Below, in pieces: positions 1 through 7,414 of a stretch of DNA of 64,000 nt (the first letter of the stretch is position 1; each line of letters opens with the position of its first letter). The translations under genes and the position numbers were made by a program. The notes beneath the pieces were generated by a model that saw nothing but the letters and a program-made list of their open reading frames with translations, did not search any database and had not been told where the DNA came from. The stretch comes from Paenibacillus psychroresistens (GTDB lineage Bacteria; Bacillota; Bacilli; Paenibacillales; NBRC-103111), in NCBI RefSeq assembly GCF_009728935.1, contig NZ_CP034235.1, positions 1,210,501 through 1,274,500 on the forward strand. The letters run 5' to 3'.

Positions 1-105
1 GATAATCGAGTATATCAAATCGATCCTTTAGGTTCCTATTTTAATGATCCAATTTCATTGGAAGCACATCTCGATTTAATCGTTAAAGGCTTTTTGGGAG
101 AATAA
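1..105 (+). CDS. C-terminal end of an iron-siderophore-type ABC substrate-binding protein (partial)
   Basis: The window opens inside this gene. The first 34 codons are in frame from base 1 and end at TAA 103-105. The tail contains VYQIDPLGSYFNDP followed by SLEAHLDLI, which resembles the C-terminal end of FhuD/FecB-type periplasmic binding proteins (often V-Y-x-x-D-P...D-P-x-x-L-x-x-x-L-D). That family delivers iron chelates to a membrane permease at the cell surface. Only the tail is visible, so the substrate cannot be inferred. A hairpin follows directly, so this is probably the last gene of its unit. Confidence 0.45.
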   Translation, partial: DNRVYQIDPLGSYFNDPISLEAHLDLIVKGFLGE

Positions 106-108
106 AGA

Positions 109-157
109 TAAGGACGGTTTTCCATTCAAGCAACAAATGGGAAATCGTCCTTTTTGC
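109..157 (+). terminator. Rho-independent terminator after the binding-protein gene
   Basis: AAGGACGGTTTTCC and GGGAAATCGTCCTT form an imperfect stem, closed through G-T pairs, followed by a T run at about 153-157. It lies 4 bases after the stop codon. Confidence 0.7.
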
Positions 158-178
158 AATACTCTATATTAAGCAGCT

Positions 179-532
179 TTATTTATAATTACGGATCGAA
201 CGGTTATTGAGTATCGACTTAGCGGAGCCAGCTTTAGCTACGTCAATTAAGCAGTTAGCGAGCGTTGCGGCATCAACGCTAAAGTCATCCGTAAAACGGT
301 CTACAACCGAAGCAATCGGCACAAAAAGTGTAGGGATGAGAGGTCGTTTCTGCCCGGGATACGCGGGTCGAATAAAGGCAGGTCGAAAATTAATAACGTT
401 TGGACTTAATTTTGCAAGTTCTTTTTCTGTGCGTCCCTTAATCTTGCCATAAAGAGACGTACTTTTCTCTTCTTGGTCAGCAGCACGGCCGCTAAGGAAG
501 CAAAATCTCATATTGGGATTAACTGCTAGCAT
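179..532 (-). pseudogene. NAD-dependent epimerase/dehydratase-like gene remnant (C-terminal half)
   Basis: The 117-residue reading frame looks like the C-terminal half of a short nucleoside-diphosphate-sugar epimerase-like protein. It has the family-like stretch NPNMRFCFLSG...EEKS...GKIKGRTE, then a proline-rich FRPAFIRP segment. The N-terminal Rossmann half with the glycine-rich NAD motif is missing. The codon before its first ATG (532) is a stop (TAA), and no upstream frame restores the family's start. The gene is therefore broken at its 5' end, directly against the neighbouring divergent acetyltransferase, which has also lost its start. It is probably not functional. Family assignment is by eye. 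Confidence 0.6.
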
Positions 533-555
533 TTAGAATCAAGGCGACCACAGAT

Positions 556-1017
556 TTGGATGGGATGCAGAAATTATATGTAGAGGCTGCTAGATGGATT
601 AGCTCCTCGCAAGGTATTAATCAATGGAATGAAGCTACATTTACTCAGGATTATTTGGAACAATTTATTAGTGGGAATGACGTATTTGTTGCTTATTTAG
701 AGGATGAGCTTGTTGGCTGTTTCTCTGTCCATTGGGAATATGAAGACATATGGAAAGAGCAGTTTCATGAGAATGCTGGTTACGTTCACAGACTAGCGGT
801 ATCGCGCAAATATAAAGGGCGGGGTTTTGGGGGCCATTTTCTGATTTGGGCGGAAACCTACATTAGAAACAAAGGTAAGGGATGGTTAAGATTGGATTGT
901 ATGGCGGACAACCCCTCGTTGAATCGATACTATCTTAGTCAAGGATTTATTTTTAAGGGAAGATATGACGATCAAGGCTGGAGTGCAAGCTTATACGAGC
1001 TTGAAATTAAAGATTAG
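556..1017 (+). CDS. GNAT-family N-acetyltransferase, 5' end disturbed
   Basis: A GNAT-fold acetyltransferase of about 153 residues that would transfer an acetyl group from acetyl-CoA to an unknown amine. Visible family features are VHRLAVSRKYKGRGFGGHFL, the acetyl-CoA pyrophosphate-binding region (R/Q-x-x-G-x-G/A type), and the C-terminal MADNPSLNRYYLSQGF. The frame is open upstream to 523 and continues the homology (FRIKATTDLDGMQKL), but it contains no ATG before a stop at 520-522. The native start appears to have been lost at a junction near 531. Translation could begin at TTG 556 or ATG 565, with no good ribosome site. It may be weakly expressed or dead. Confidence 0.6.
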   Translation: MDGMQKLYVEAARWISSSQGINQWNEATFTQDYLEQFISGNDVFVAYLEDELVGCFSVHWEYEDIWKEQFHENAGYVHRLAVSRKYKGRGFGGHFLIWAETYIRNKGKGWLRLDCMADNPSLNRYYLSQGFIFKGRYDDQGWSASLYELEIKD

Positions 1018-1129
1018 GCATATATGGAAAAGCCGCACAGCCGATTACCCTTGTGTTATATTAAGTATGGGCGTATAAACTTAAATTAAATGATACAGAA
1101 TTGTTATTTTTATCATTTTAATTAAATTA

Positions 1130-1158
1130 TTGACACAGTTGATACAAGGTTATATGAT
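1130..1158 (+). promoter_or_regulatory. Sigma-A promoter of the YesN-type regulator gene
   Basis: TTGACA (1130-1135) is followed by a 17-base spacer and TATGAT (1153-1158), a near-consensus vegetative promoter. It lies 39 bases before the chosen start of the regulator gene at 1198. Confidence 0.75.
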
Positions 1159-1197
1159 TGTCACAAACCCAAAAATGAATCGGAAGTGTCCGTATAC

Positions 1198-3528
1198 ATG
1201 ATCTTAAAAATCTTCCAATCGAAAAAATACCTTATTAAGATATTTCTCTGGATTACTGTAGTGACTTTATTAATTGTTTCTTCCTTTTCTGCGCTTATTT
1301 ACTTTAATGTAGAGAGTAAGGTATTTAAAAGCGAATATGAAAACAGTCGAAAATTGTTGGTACAAATGAAATTTAATATTGATTATTTGGATACGATGAT
1401 TAACAATCTGACACTTTCCACTTACAGTAATAATAAGGTGAAGGCGTTGATGTATTTAAACGAAGAAGAAACCTTCGACAATTTAAATATCGTTAATAAC
1501 CTAAATGACACCATTGTAGCTAACAACTCATTCATCCATTCGATTTATATTTATAACAATCATAAGAAAATATATTACTCGACCTTTAATGGGATTTTTC
1601 AACAGGATCTGCAATTGGATCAAGCGCTTGAAACCTATAAAGTGATCCCAACTCTGAAAGCAATTGTTCGCAAAATGGGTGATCAGACTGTTTTGAGCTA
1701 TGTGATGTATGAGAATATGGATAAAGCGAACCATATGGATGGCGCAGTGATTCTTAATATTAAATTAGACTGGCTGCTGAAGAATATTAAGGCGATTAAT
1801 CAAGTAAATGAAACTACACATAGCCAGATGTATATATTGGACAGTAAGGATCAGTTTATCGAGATGGATCAAGCAAATCCAAGTGTCGATGAGCCGCTAA
1901 AAACAGCATTAAAGGGCGCATTTGACAATACTATTCTCAGTAATAAGCCAGGTGAAAGCGAGAAGACAGGATTTTTCACAAAAAGATTAAATGGTGAAAA
2001 GTTTATTGTCTCCTATATTCATTTAGAGAATACAGGCTGGACGCTATTAGAAACGAAGCCATATAATGAAGCCTATGCTAATTTAAAACAGCTATTGGAT
2101 ATGATTCTCTTCATAACGGCTGCCGTTTTCATTGCGGCTTTACTGCTTTCTTTCTCCGTATCCAGAGGGATCTATCGTCCTGTAAAACGCTTGATTGAGC
2201 AAACCTCCATAACTGGAGGCGCAGAACAGACAGGAGCTTCCTTGCTGCAGAATCAGGATGAGTTCGCATACTTGAGTGGGGTCTATCAGCAATCAAGAGA
2301 ACGGCTTAATCAGTATAATTTAGAGAAAAATAACAATACCGCCATTATGAAGCTTTATTTTCTGAAAAAGCTCTTGATCAATAGCTCAAGCTTGAATTCG
2401 TTTGAATTTGAAGGCTTATTGAAGGAATTGAACGATTCATTAAGCAAAGATAAACCGTTTGTATTATGTGTGCTGCGAATCGATAATTATAAGGAATTTT
2501 TGCAAAGCAAAAGCTTGAATAATCGTGAATTACTGCGTTTTGCCATTTCCAACATTACGACGGAATGTATATCCGAAGCGTTTGTTGCTCAAACAGTAGA
2601 CATGAAAGAGGACTCCTTTACCATTTTATTAAATGTCGAAGATCATGCCGATTATGAGGAAAGGCTGAAACAGCTGCTTCAAGCAGCGCAGAGTTATATA
2701 ACAAATTATTATCATGTATCCATTTCCGTAGCGATTAGTAGTAGAATCACAGAATTTGCTGCGATTACAGTGGAGTACAATAATGCGTATAATTACAGCT
2801 TATATAGATATATTTTTGGCAATAAAGTGATCATTTCAGAAGCCCTTATTGCGAAGCAGATCGGTACAGAGGATATTGAAGATGTATTGGAATTGGAAAA
2901 CAAATTTATAGATTCAGTCCGCAAAGGTGATTTAGCTAAAATAGGTGATAAGTTTGATGTATTATTTGAGCATATTAGCAAATTAGAATATAACGATATT
3001 ATGTTAGTTAATATGCATTTGCTGCATCATTTTAGAAAGGTGATTTACGAATTAAATCATATGCGCAAGGAGCCGATCAGTGTCCACGATTTGTTAATGA
3101 ATCGCGACCTTAACGAGCTGGAAACTTTAGACGAATTTAAACAGCATTTACGAGGAATCTTGAATACTATCGGAGATGAAGGCAAAGAAATTGGCATTAA
3201 GGGTAACTTGGTTGTGGCTGATACGATTAAAGAAATCATTAACAACAACTATCATGATTCCGAATTAGGCGCTGCTGGGATATCCGCTATGCTAAAGCTG
3301 ACACCTTATAAATTAAGTAAAATTTCCAAAGAGTATTTCGGCATGACGATTCCAGAATATATCAATGAAATTAGGTTAAACAAAGCCGTAGAATGGATGG
3401 AGAATTCTAAGCTTAGTATTCAAGAAATTATGCGAAGAGTGGGTGTAGAAAACGAAAGCTATTTCTATAAGCTATTCAAAGCTAAGTTTGGGACGACTCC
3501 TAGAGAGTATAGAGCAGAACGTTCATAA
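1198..3528 (+). CDS. Membrane-bound AraC-family regulator (YesN-like, extracytoplasmic sensor)
   Basis: A one-component sensor/regulator of about 776 residues, typical of Paenibacillus sugar-uptake cassettes. It has an N-terminal membrane segment (about residues 15-37), a large extracytoplasmic Cache-like region, a second membrane segment (about 300-322), a HAMP-like region, a cytoplasmic middle domain, and a C-terminal double helix-turn-helix of AraC type (last about 100 residues, ending FKAKFGTTPREYR). ATG 1198 is preferred over GTG 1186: GGAAG at 1182-1186 is well spaced for it, and it aligns with the paralogue at 52825 (MGLLQKYKSRKYL). It probably senses an extracellular glycan ligand and activates the permease/lipoprotein genes that follow. 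The ligand is unknown. Confidence 0.88.
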   Translation: MILKIFQSKKYLIKIFLWITVVTLLIVSSFSALIYFNVESKVFKSEYENSRKLLVQMKFNIDYLDTMINNLTLSTYSNNKVKALMYLNEEETFDNLNIVNNLNDTIVANNSFIHSIYIYNNHKKIYYSTFNGIFQQDLQLDQALETYKVIPTLKAIVRKMGDQTVLSYVMYENMDKANHMDGAVILNIKLDWLLKNIKAINQVNETTHSQMYILDSKDQFIEMDQANPSVDEPLKTALKGAFDNTILSNKPGESEKTGFFTKRLNGEKFIVSYIHLENTGWTLLETKPYNEAYANLKQLLDMILFITAAVFIAALLLSFSVSRGIYRPVKRLIEQTSITGGAEQTGASLLQNQDEFAYLSGVYQQSRERLNQYNLEKNNNTAIMKLYFLKKLLINSSSLNSFEFEGLLKELNDSLSKDKPFVLCVLRIDNYKEFLQSKSLNNRELLRFAISNITTECISEAFVAQTVDMKEDSFTILLNVEDHADYEERLKQLLQAAQSYITNYYHVSISVAISSRITEFAAITVEYNNAYNYSLYRYIFGNKVIISEALIAKQIGTEDIEDVLELENKFIDSVRKGDLAKIGDKFDVLFEHISKLEYNDIMLVNMHLLHHFRKVIYELNHMRKEPISVHDLLMNRDLNELETLDEFKQHLRGILNTIGDEGKEIGIKGNLVVADTIKEIINNNYHDSELGAAGISAMLKLTPYKLSKISKEYFGMTIPEYINEIRLNKAVEWMENSKLSIQEIMRRVGVENESYFYKLFKAKFGTTPREYRAERS

Positions 3529-3541
3529 ACCCAGTAAAATC

Positions 3542-3574
3542 AGCCATCGACCCTGTGTCGGTGGTATTTTTTTG
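3542..3574 (+). terminator. Terminator after the regulator gene
   Basis: GCCATCGAC and GTCGGTGGT form a hairpin followed by seven Ts. It separates the regulator from the permease genes, so those need their own promoter in 3575-3730. No strong sigma-A promoter is obvious there, in keeping with activator control. Confidence 0.7.
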
Positions 3575-3730
3575 CGAAAATTACAGTATGCGTTTAAGTG
3601 AGTTTGACTATTTTACAGTACTTTTTTAAGCATGCAAGAATGAGCAGTTTACGAAAAACCCTTCAATTGGGTATGCTCGGAACATCAGAAATAAGCAACT
3701 CAGAAATGGCTTAAGAAAGGATGAAAGATA

Positions 3731-4660
3731 TTGAGAATCGTAAGGGGTTTGAAAAACGAATGGAAGCATTTTCTCAGAGCAAAAAGCCTATTCTTGATTA
3801 GCTTGCCGGCTATTCTTGTGGTACTGATCTTTTATTATTTACCGATGTTTGGGATTGTGATCGCTTTTAAGGATATCAATTATGCCAAAGGGATTTGGGG
3901 AAGCGACTGGGCAGGCTTTAATAATTTTAAATTTTTCTTCACTTCGCAGGATGCATGGCGAATAACACGAAACACACTCTTATTAAATGGATGCTTTATC
4001 GTTGTAGGTATTTTTTGCTCCGTCATCATTGGTTTGTTAATGGCTGAATTAAGCCGCAGGCTGGTGCGAATTTTTCAAACTATTCTTTTCTTTCCTTATT
4101 TTCTCTCGTGGGTGGTTGTCGGATTTATCAGCTTTATTCTACTTAATCCTTCCTATGGGGTTATCAATAAAGCTTTGGAATTCTTCCATATGACATCTAT
4201 CGATTGGTACAGTAAGCCGGGTTATTGGCCGACCATCTTGACTCTAACTTACTTATGGAAAAATGTTGGGTATACGGCGATCATCTTTTTTACGGGTTTA
4301 ATCTCGATCGATGCCAGTTATTATGAGGCAGCTGCTATTGATGGAGCCTCCAGATTTCAACAAATTATGAAGATCTCGATTCCATTAATCATTCCTTTGA
4401 TTACATTGCTTGTCATCCTCAACGTAGGTCGGATTTTTTATTCGGATTTTGGATTGTTCTACTTCATTCCGCGAAATGCCGGCACCTTGTATTCGACAAC
4501 GGATGTTATTGATACGTATGTATTCCGCTCCTTGCGAGTTGTTGGCGATTTAGGTATGGCATCTGCTGCAGGCTTGTATCAATCGGTAGTGGGTTTAGTC
4601 TTAGTTGTGATTACCAATTTCATTGTCCGAAAATCCAACAAAGAGAATGCTTTATTCTAA
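3731..4660 (+). CDS. ABC sugar transporter permease, LplB type
   Basis: An inner-membrane permease of 309 residues with six predicted transmembrane segments, one half of the channel of a CUT1-type importer for oligosaccharides. The LplB hallmark YYLPMFGIVIAFKD is near residues 36-49. The cytoplasmic EAA loop (YYEAAAIDGASRFQQIMKIS) at about 197-216 contacts the shared ATPase. The start is TTG 3731 with AAAGGATG upstream. Its partners are the second permease 20 bases downstream and the lipoprotein at 5646. No ATPase gene is present, which is usual for this subfamily because a common MsmK-like ATPase serves many importers. It is a clear paralogue of the permease at 63050. Confidence 0.93.
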   Translation: MRIVRGLKNEWKHFLRAKSLFLISLPAILVVLIFYYLPMFGIVIAFKDINYAKGIWGSDWAGFNNFKFFFTSQDAWRITRNTLLLNGCFIVVGIFCSVIIGLLMAELSRRLVRIFQTILFFPYFLSWVVVGFISFILLNPSYGVINKALEFFHMTSIDWYSKPGYWPTILTLTYLWKNVGYTAIIFFTGLISIDASYYEAAAIDGASRFQQIMKISIPLIIPLITLLVILNVGRIFYSDFGLFYFIPRNAGTLYSTTDVIDTYVFRSLRVVGDLGMASAAGLYQSVVGLVLVVITNFIVRKSNKENALF

Positions 4661-4680
4661 ATTCGAGGAGGTGAACCGAT

Positions 4681-5568
4681 TTGCAGGTTTCTATAGAAAG
4701 CGAACGCAAGAATAACAGGATGATTGTGCTATTTTTCAGTATTGTATCGATTCTGATCATTCTTCCTGTGCTTTATATTGTTTCAGTTTCATTATCGTAC
4801 GATGCCGATATTTCTAGATATGGTTACCAATTAGTTCCACATAGAGTCACTTTCCTGGCGTACACGTATATTTTTCAAACTTCTAATGCTTTGCTGCACT
4901 CTTATATGATTACAGCTATTGTTACTGTAGTTGGAACTTTCTTGAGCTTAATACTAACCTCCTCTATCGCTTATGTCATGACGAGGCGGGACTATCGCTA
5001 CAGCACAATCACTACATTCTTCGTATTCTTTACTTTATTGTTTAATGCGGGCTTGGTTCCATCCTATATGGTTGTAACCAATCTCTTGCATATGCAAGAT
5101 ACAATTTGGGCTTTGATTCTACCTTATGGGGTAAGCGCTTGGTTCACCATGCTAATGAGAGGCTTTATGCAAGGCTTGCCGTTCGAAATTATTGAATCTG
5201 CCAAGATGGATGGCTCTTCAGAATTGAACACATTTATCCGCATCATTCTTCCCTTATCGAAACCAGCTTTAGCAACAGTCGGGTTATTCTATGCGTTGGC
5301 TTATTGGAATGACTGGTGGCTCGCATTGCTCTATATTGACAACGAGAATTTGATTCCCTTGCAATATTTCCTCCAAAGGATCTTATCGAACATCCAGTTC
5401 CTCACAACCAGTATTCAAGCAGGAATTAATGTCGATTTGACTAAAATTCCAACAGAATCCTCACGAATGGCGATTGCTATTTTGGCAGCGGGCCCGATGT
5501 TGTTTGCCTTCCCGTTCTTTCAGAAATACCTGATCAAGGGATTAACAGTTGGTGCAGTAAAAGGCTAG
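4681..5568 (+). CDS. ABC sugar transporter permease, YtcP/LplC type
   Basis: The second channel subunit (295 residues, six transmembrane segments) of the CUT1-type importer formed with the gene at 3731. The EAA-type loop is around residues 178-200 (IIESAKMDGSSELNTFIRII), and the C-terminal FPFFQKYLIKGLTVGAVKG is characteristic of this subfamily. Its end closely resembles the 25-codon remnant at 55391-55468, which identifies that remnant. The start is TTG 4681 behind GAGGAGGTG. It lies in one transcription unit with the first permease (20-base gap). Confidence 0.93.
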   Translation: MQVSIESERKNNRMIVLFFSIVSILIILPVLYIVSVSLSYDADISRYGYQLVPHRVTFLAYTYIFQTSNALLHSYMITAIVTVVGTFLSLILTSSIAYVMTRRDYRYSTITTFFVFFTLLFNAGLVPSYMVVTNLLHMQDTIWALILPYGVSAWFTMLMRGFMQGLPFEIIESAKMDGSSELNTFIRIILPLSKPALATVGLFYALAYWNDWWLALLYIDNENLIPLQYFLQRILSNIQFLTTSIQAGINVDLTKIPTESSRMAIAILAAGPMLFAFPFFQKYLIKGLTVGAVKG

Positions 5569-5584
5569 CAGCAAGATTAGTTTG

Positions 5585-5611
5585 ATTATCTGTCCGATAT
5601 CGGATGATAAT
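5585..5611 (+). promoter_or_regulatory. Stem-loop between permease and binding-protein genes
   Basis: ATTATC (5585-5590) pairs with GATAAT (5606-5611) around the perfect 12-base palindrome TCCGATATCGGA (5593-5604). There is no T run, so it is not an ordinary terminator. Hairpins in this position often protect the binding-protein mRNA, which would give the lipoprotein higher expression than the permeases. That role is inferred. Confidence 0.5.
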
Positions 5612-5645
5612 ATAGAACACAATTAAATAATGGGAGGCTTTTAAG

Positions 5646-7232
5646 ATGAAAAGAAGAAAAGGCTTTAAAATCTCTACAGTTTCAATTGCTATTATCCTAT
5701 TTTTAAGCATGTTGTTAAGTGCTTGCGGTTCAACTAAGGATGAGGCGAAATCAACGCCTGCAGCTAGCGTAGCGCCAACAAAAAGCGGTGAAACGGCAAG
5801 TGCCGCTCCAGAAGGCACACCAGTACCTGCCCCAGAGGCCAAGCTAGACCCTTATGTGATTACTTGGTACTTACCGCAATCTGTATTTCCAGATGCCAAA
5901 GCAGTAGAGGCTGAGATGAGCAAGATAACCAAAGAGAAGATCAATGCTACTCTAGATATCCATTTAGTAGATTGGGGAACTTATGATCAGAAAATGCAGA
6001 CGCTTGCAGCTACTGGCGAGAAAGCAGATTTAATCTTTACCTCCAACTGGACCAATGACTATATTCAGAATGTGAATAAAGGCGCTTTCATGGATATTAC
6101 AGATTTGCTGCCTCAATATGGGCCAGATATCATGAAGCAAGTTCCAGAAGCAGCATGGGATGCAGCCAAAATTAAAGGCAAGCTATTTGCCATAATCAAT
6201 ACACAGGTTCTTGCTAGAACGCCTGGTATCCTAGTGAATAAAACTTATTTGGACAAATATAACTTTAAGGCTGATCAATTCAAAAACCTTGAGGATTTGA
6301 CACCATTTTTTGAGAAAATTAAACAAAGCGAGCCTGATAAATACGCGTTTAGCTTGAAAAGCGACACAGATGTTATGGGTAACTATGGAACTACTCTAGG
6401 TTTGGAGTATTTTTCACAAAAAAATCCGGGTGTTATCCACTTGGACGACAGCACATCGAAGGTTGTAAATCTGTATGAAACACCTGAATTTACTAAGTTC
6501 CTTAAGCTTATGCATGAATGGTATGGAAAAGGCATTATCCGCAAGGATGCTTCTACTTTGAAAGACGTGACAGCTGATGAGAATGCAGGGAAATATGTAG
6601 CTTCTACGTTTACAGTAATCAATCCGGATACAGCGGCTAATCAGGCTTCCAGATTCGGGGGCGGTAAAGCAGAGGATGTGGCTCCAATTGAATTCTCAAA
6701 GCCATACATGAGCACAGGCTCGATTATTGCAACAATGACAGCAGTATCCCGTACTTCTAAAGATCCAGCAAGAGCCATCATGTTCTATAACCTGCTATAC
6801 TCCGATCAAAAGCTTTTCAACTTGATGAGCTATGGTATTGAAGGCAAGCATTACACTAAAGTTAGCGATGATTTAATCAAGAAAGCTGATAATGCAGGCT
6901 ACTGGGTAGATTCCGGATGGGAATATGGCAACATGTTCAACTCTTTCCGTACTAGCGAAACTCAGCCAAAATGGTTCCCAGCAGGTCCTGACAAGAATGC
7001 AGCCGCTATACCTTCTCCCATATTGGGCTTCTCTTTTGATCCAACCAATGTGAAAAGTGAATTGGCACAAATCGCATCTGTTGTGGATGAGTTCTACGGC
7101 GGGTTAATCACTGGAATAGCAGATCCAGATGCTACACTACCAAAAATGAATGAAAAGCTTAAAAAAGCAGGTATCGATAAATTGCTAGCAGAAATGCAAA
7201 CACAAATTGATGCTTGGAAAGCTACTAAGTAA
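5646..7232 (+). CDS. Extracellular sugar-binding lipoprotein, LipO type
   Basis: The solute-binding protein (528 residues) of the importer encoded just upstream. The N-terminus is a lipoprotein signal with lipobox LSAC (Cys27), then an Ala/Pro/Ser/Thr-rich linker (about 30-62). The mature domain begins near YVITWYLPQ, the usual start of LipO-type family-1 binding proteins in Paenibacillus. The end (LPKMNEKLKKAGIDKLLAEMQTQIDAW) is also typical. The start ATG 5646 follows GGGAGG. It is a paralogue of the lipoprotein at 55582. The ligand is unknown, but the adjacent secreted glycoside hydrolase suggests an oligosaccharide released from a plant or microbial glycan. Confidence 0.92.
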   Translation: MKRRKGFKISTVSIAIILFLSMLLSACGSTKDEAKSTPAASVAPTKSGETASAAPEGTPVPAPEAKLDPYVITWYLPQSVFPDAKAVEAEMSKITKEKINATLDIHLVDWGTYDQKMQTLAATGEKADLIFTSNWTNDYIQNVNKGAFMDITDLLPQYGPDIMKQVPEAAWDAAKIKGKLFAIINTQVLARTPGILVNKTYLDKYNFKADQFKNLEDLTPFFEKIKQSEPDKYAFSLKSDTDVMGNYGTTLGLEYFSQKNPGVIHLDDSTSKVVNLYETPEFTKFLKLMHEWYGKGIIRKDASTLKDVTADENAGKYVASTFTVINPDTAANQASRFGGGKAEDVAPIEFSKPYMSTGSIIATMTAVSRTSKDPARAIMFYNLLYSDQKLFNLMSYGIEGKHYTKVSDDLIKKADNAGYWVDSGWEYGNMFNSFRTSETQPKWFPAGPDKNAAAIPSPILGFSFDPTNVKSELAQIASVVDEFYGGLITGIADPDATLPKMNEKLKKAGIDKLLAEMQTQIDAWKATK

Positions 7233-7251
7233 TTAAATTCATAGTAATCAT

Positions 7252-7287
7252 CGCTGCTGGTCTTTATCTCAATGGAGACTAGCAGCG
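7252..7287 (+). terminator. Strong hairpin after the lipoprotein gene
   Basis: CGCTGCTGGTCT and AGACTAGCAGCG form a 12-base stem with one mismatch. A T-rich tract follows only about 20 bases later (7307-7315), so it may be a partial terminator or an mRNA stabiliser separating the hydrolase gene. Confidence 0.55.
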
Positions 7288-7323
7288 GAGATTATGAGCT
7301 AATCGCTTTTTTTAGATAGAAAT

Positions 7324-7337
7324 TGTAAACGCTTACT
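7324..7337 (+). promoter_or_regulatory. cre site (CcpA catabolite-repression operator)
   Basis: TGTAAACGCTTACT matches the consensus TGWAANCGNTNWCA at all but the final base. It lies 78 bases before the hydrolase start and predicts glucose repression of that gene. Confidence 0.65.
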
Positions 7338-7414
7338 TAGAGCAGCTAACCATTAGGGAGGTGACGTCTGGATAATATTCGGGAACAAAAACTAACCATT
7401 TAGGAGGCTATAAC

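Noticed and set aside
207..452. Plus-strand frame opposite the epimerase remnant
   Set aside because: It is a shadow of the minus-strand reading frame, without family likeness or ribosome site.
1091..1145. GATAC half-sites upstream of the first YesN-type gene (near 1091 and 1141)
   Set aside because: The matching GTATC halves are missing, so they are not counted as members of the palindrome family.
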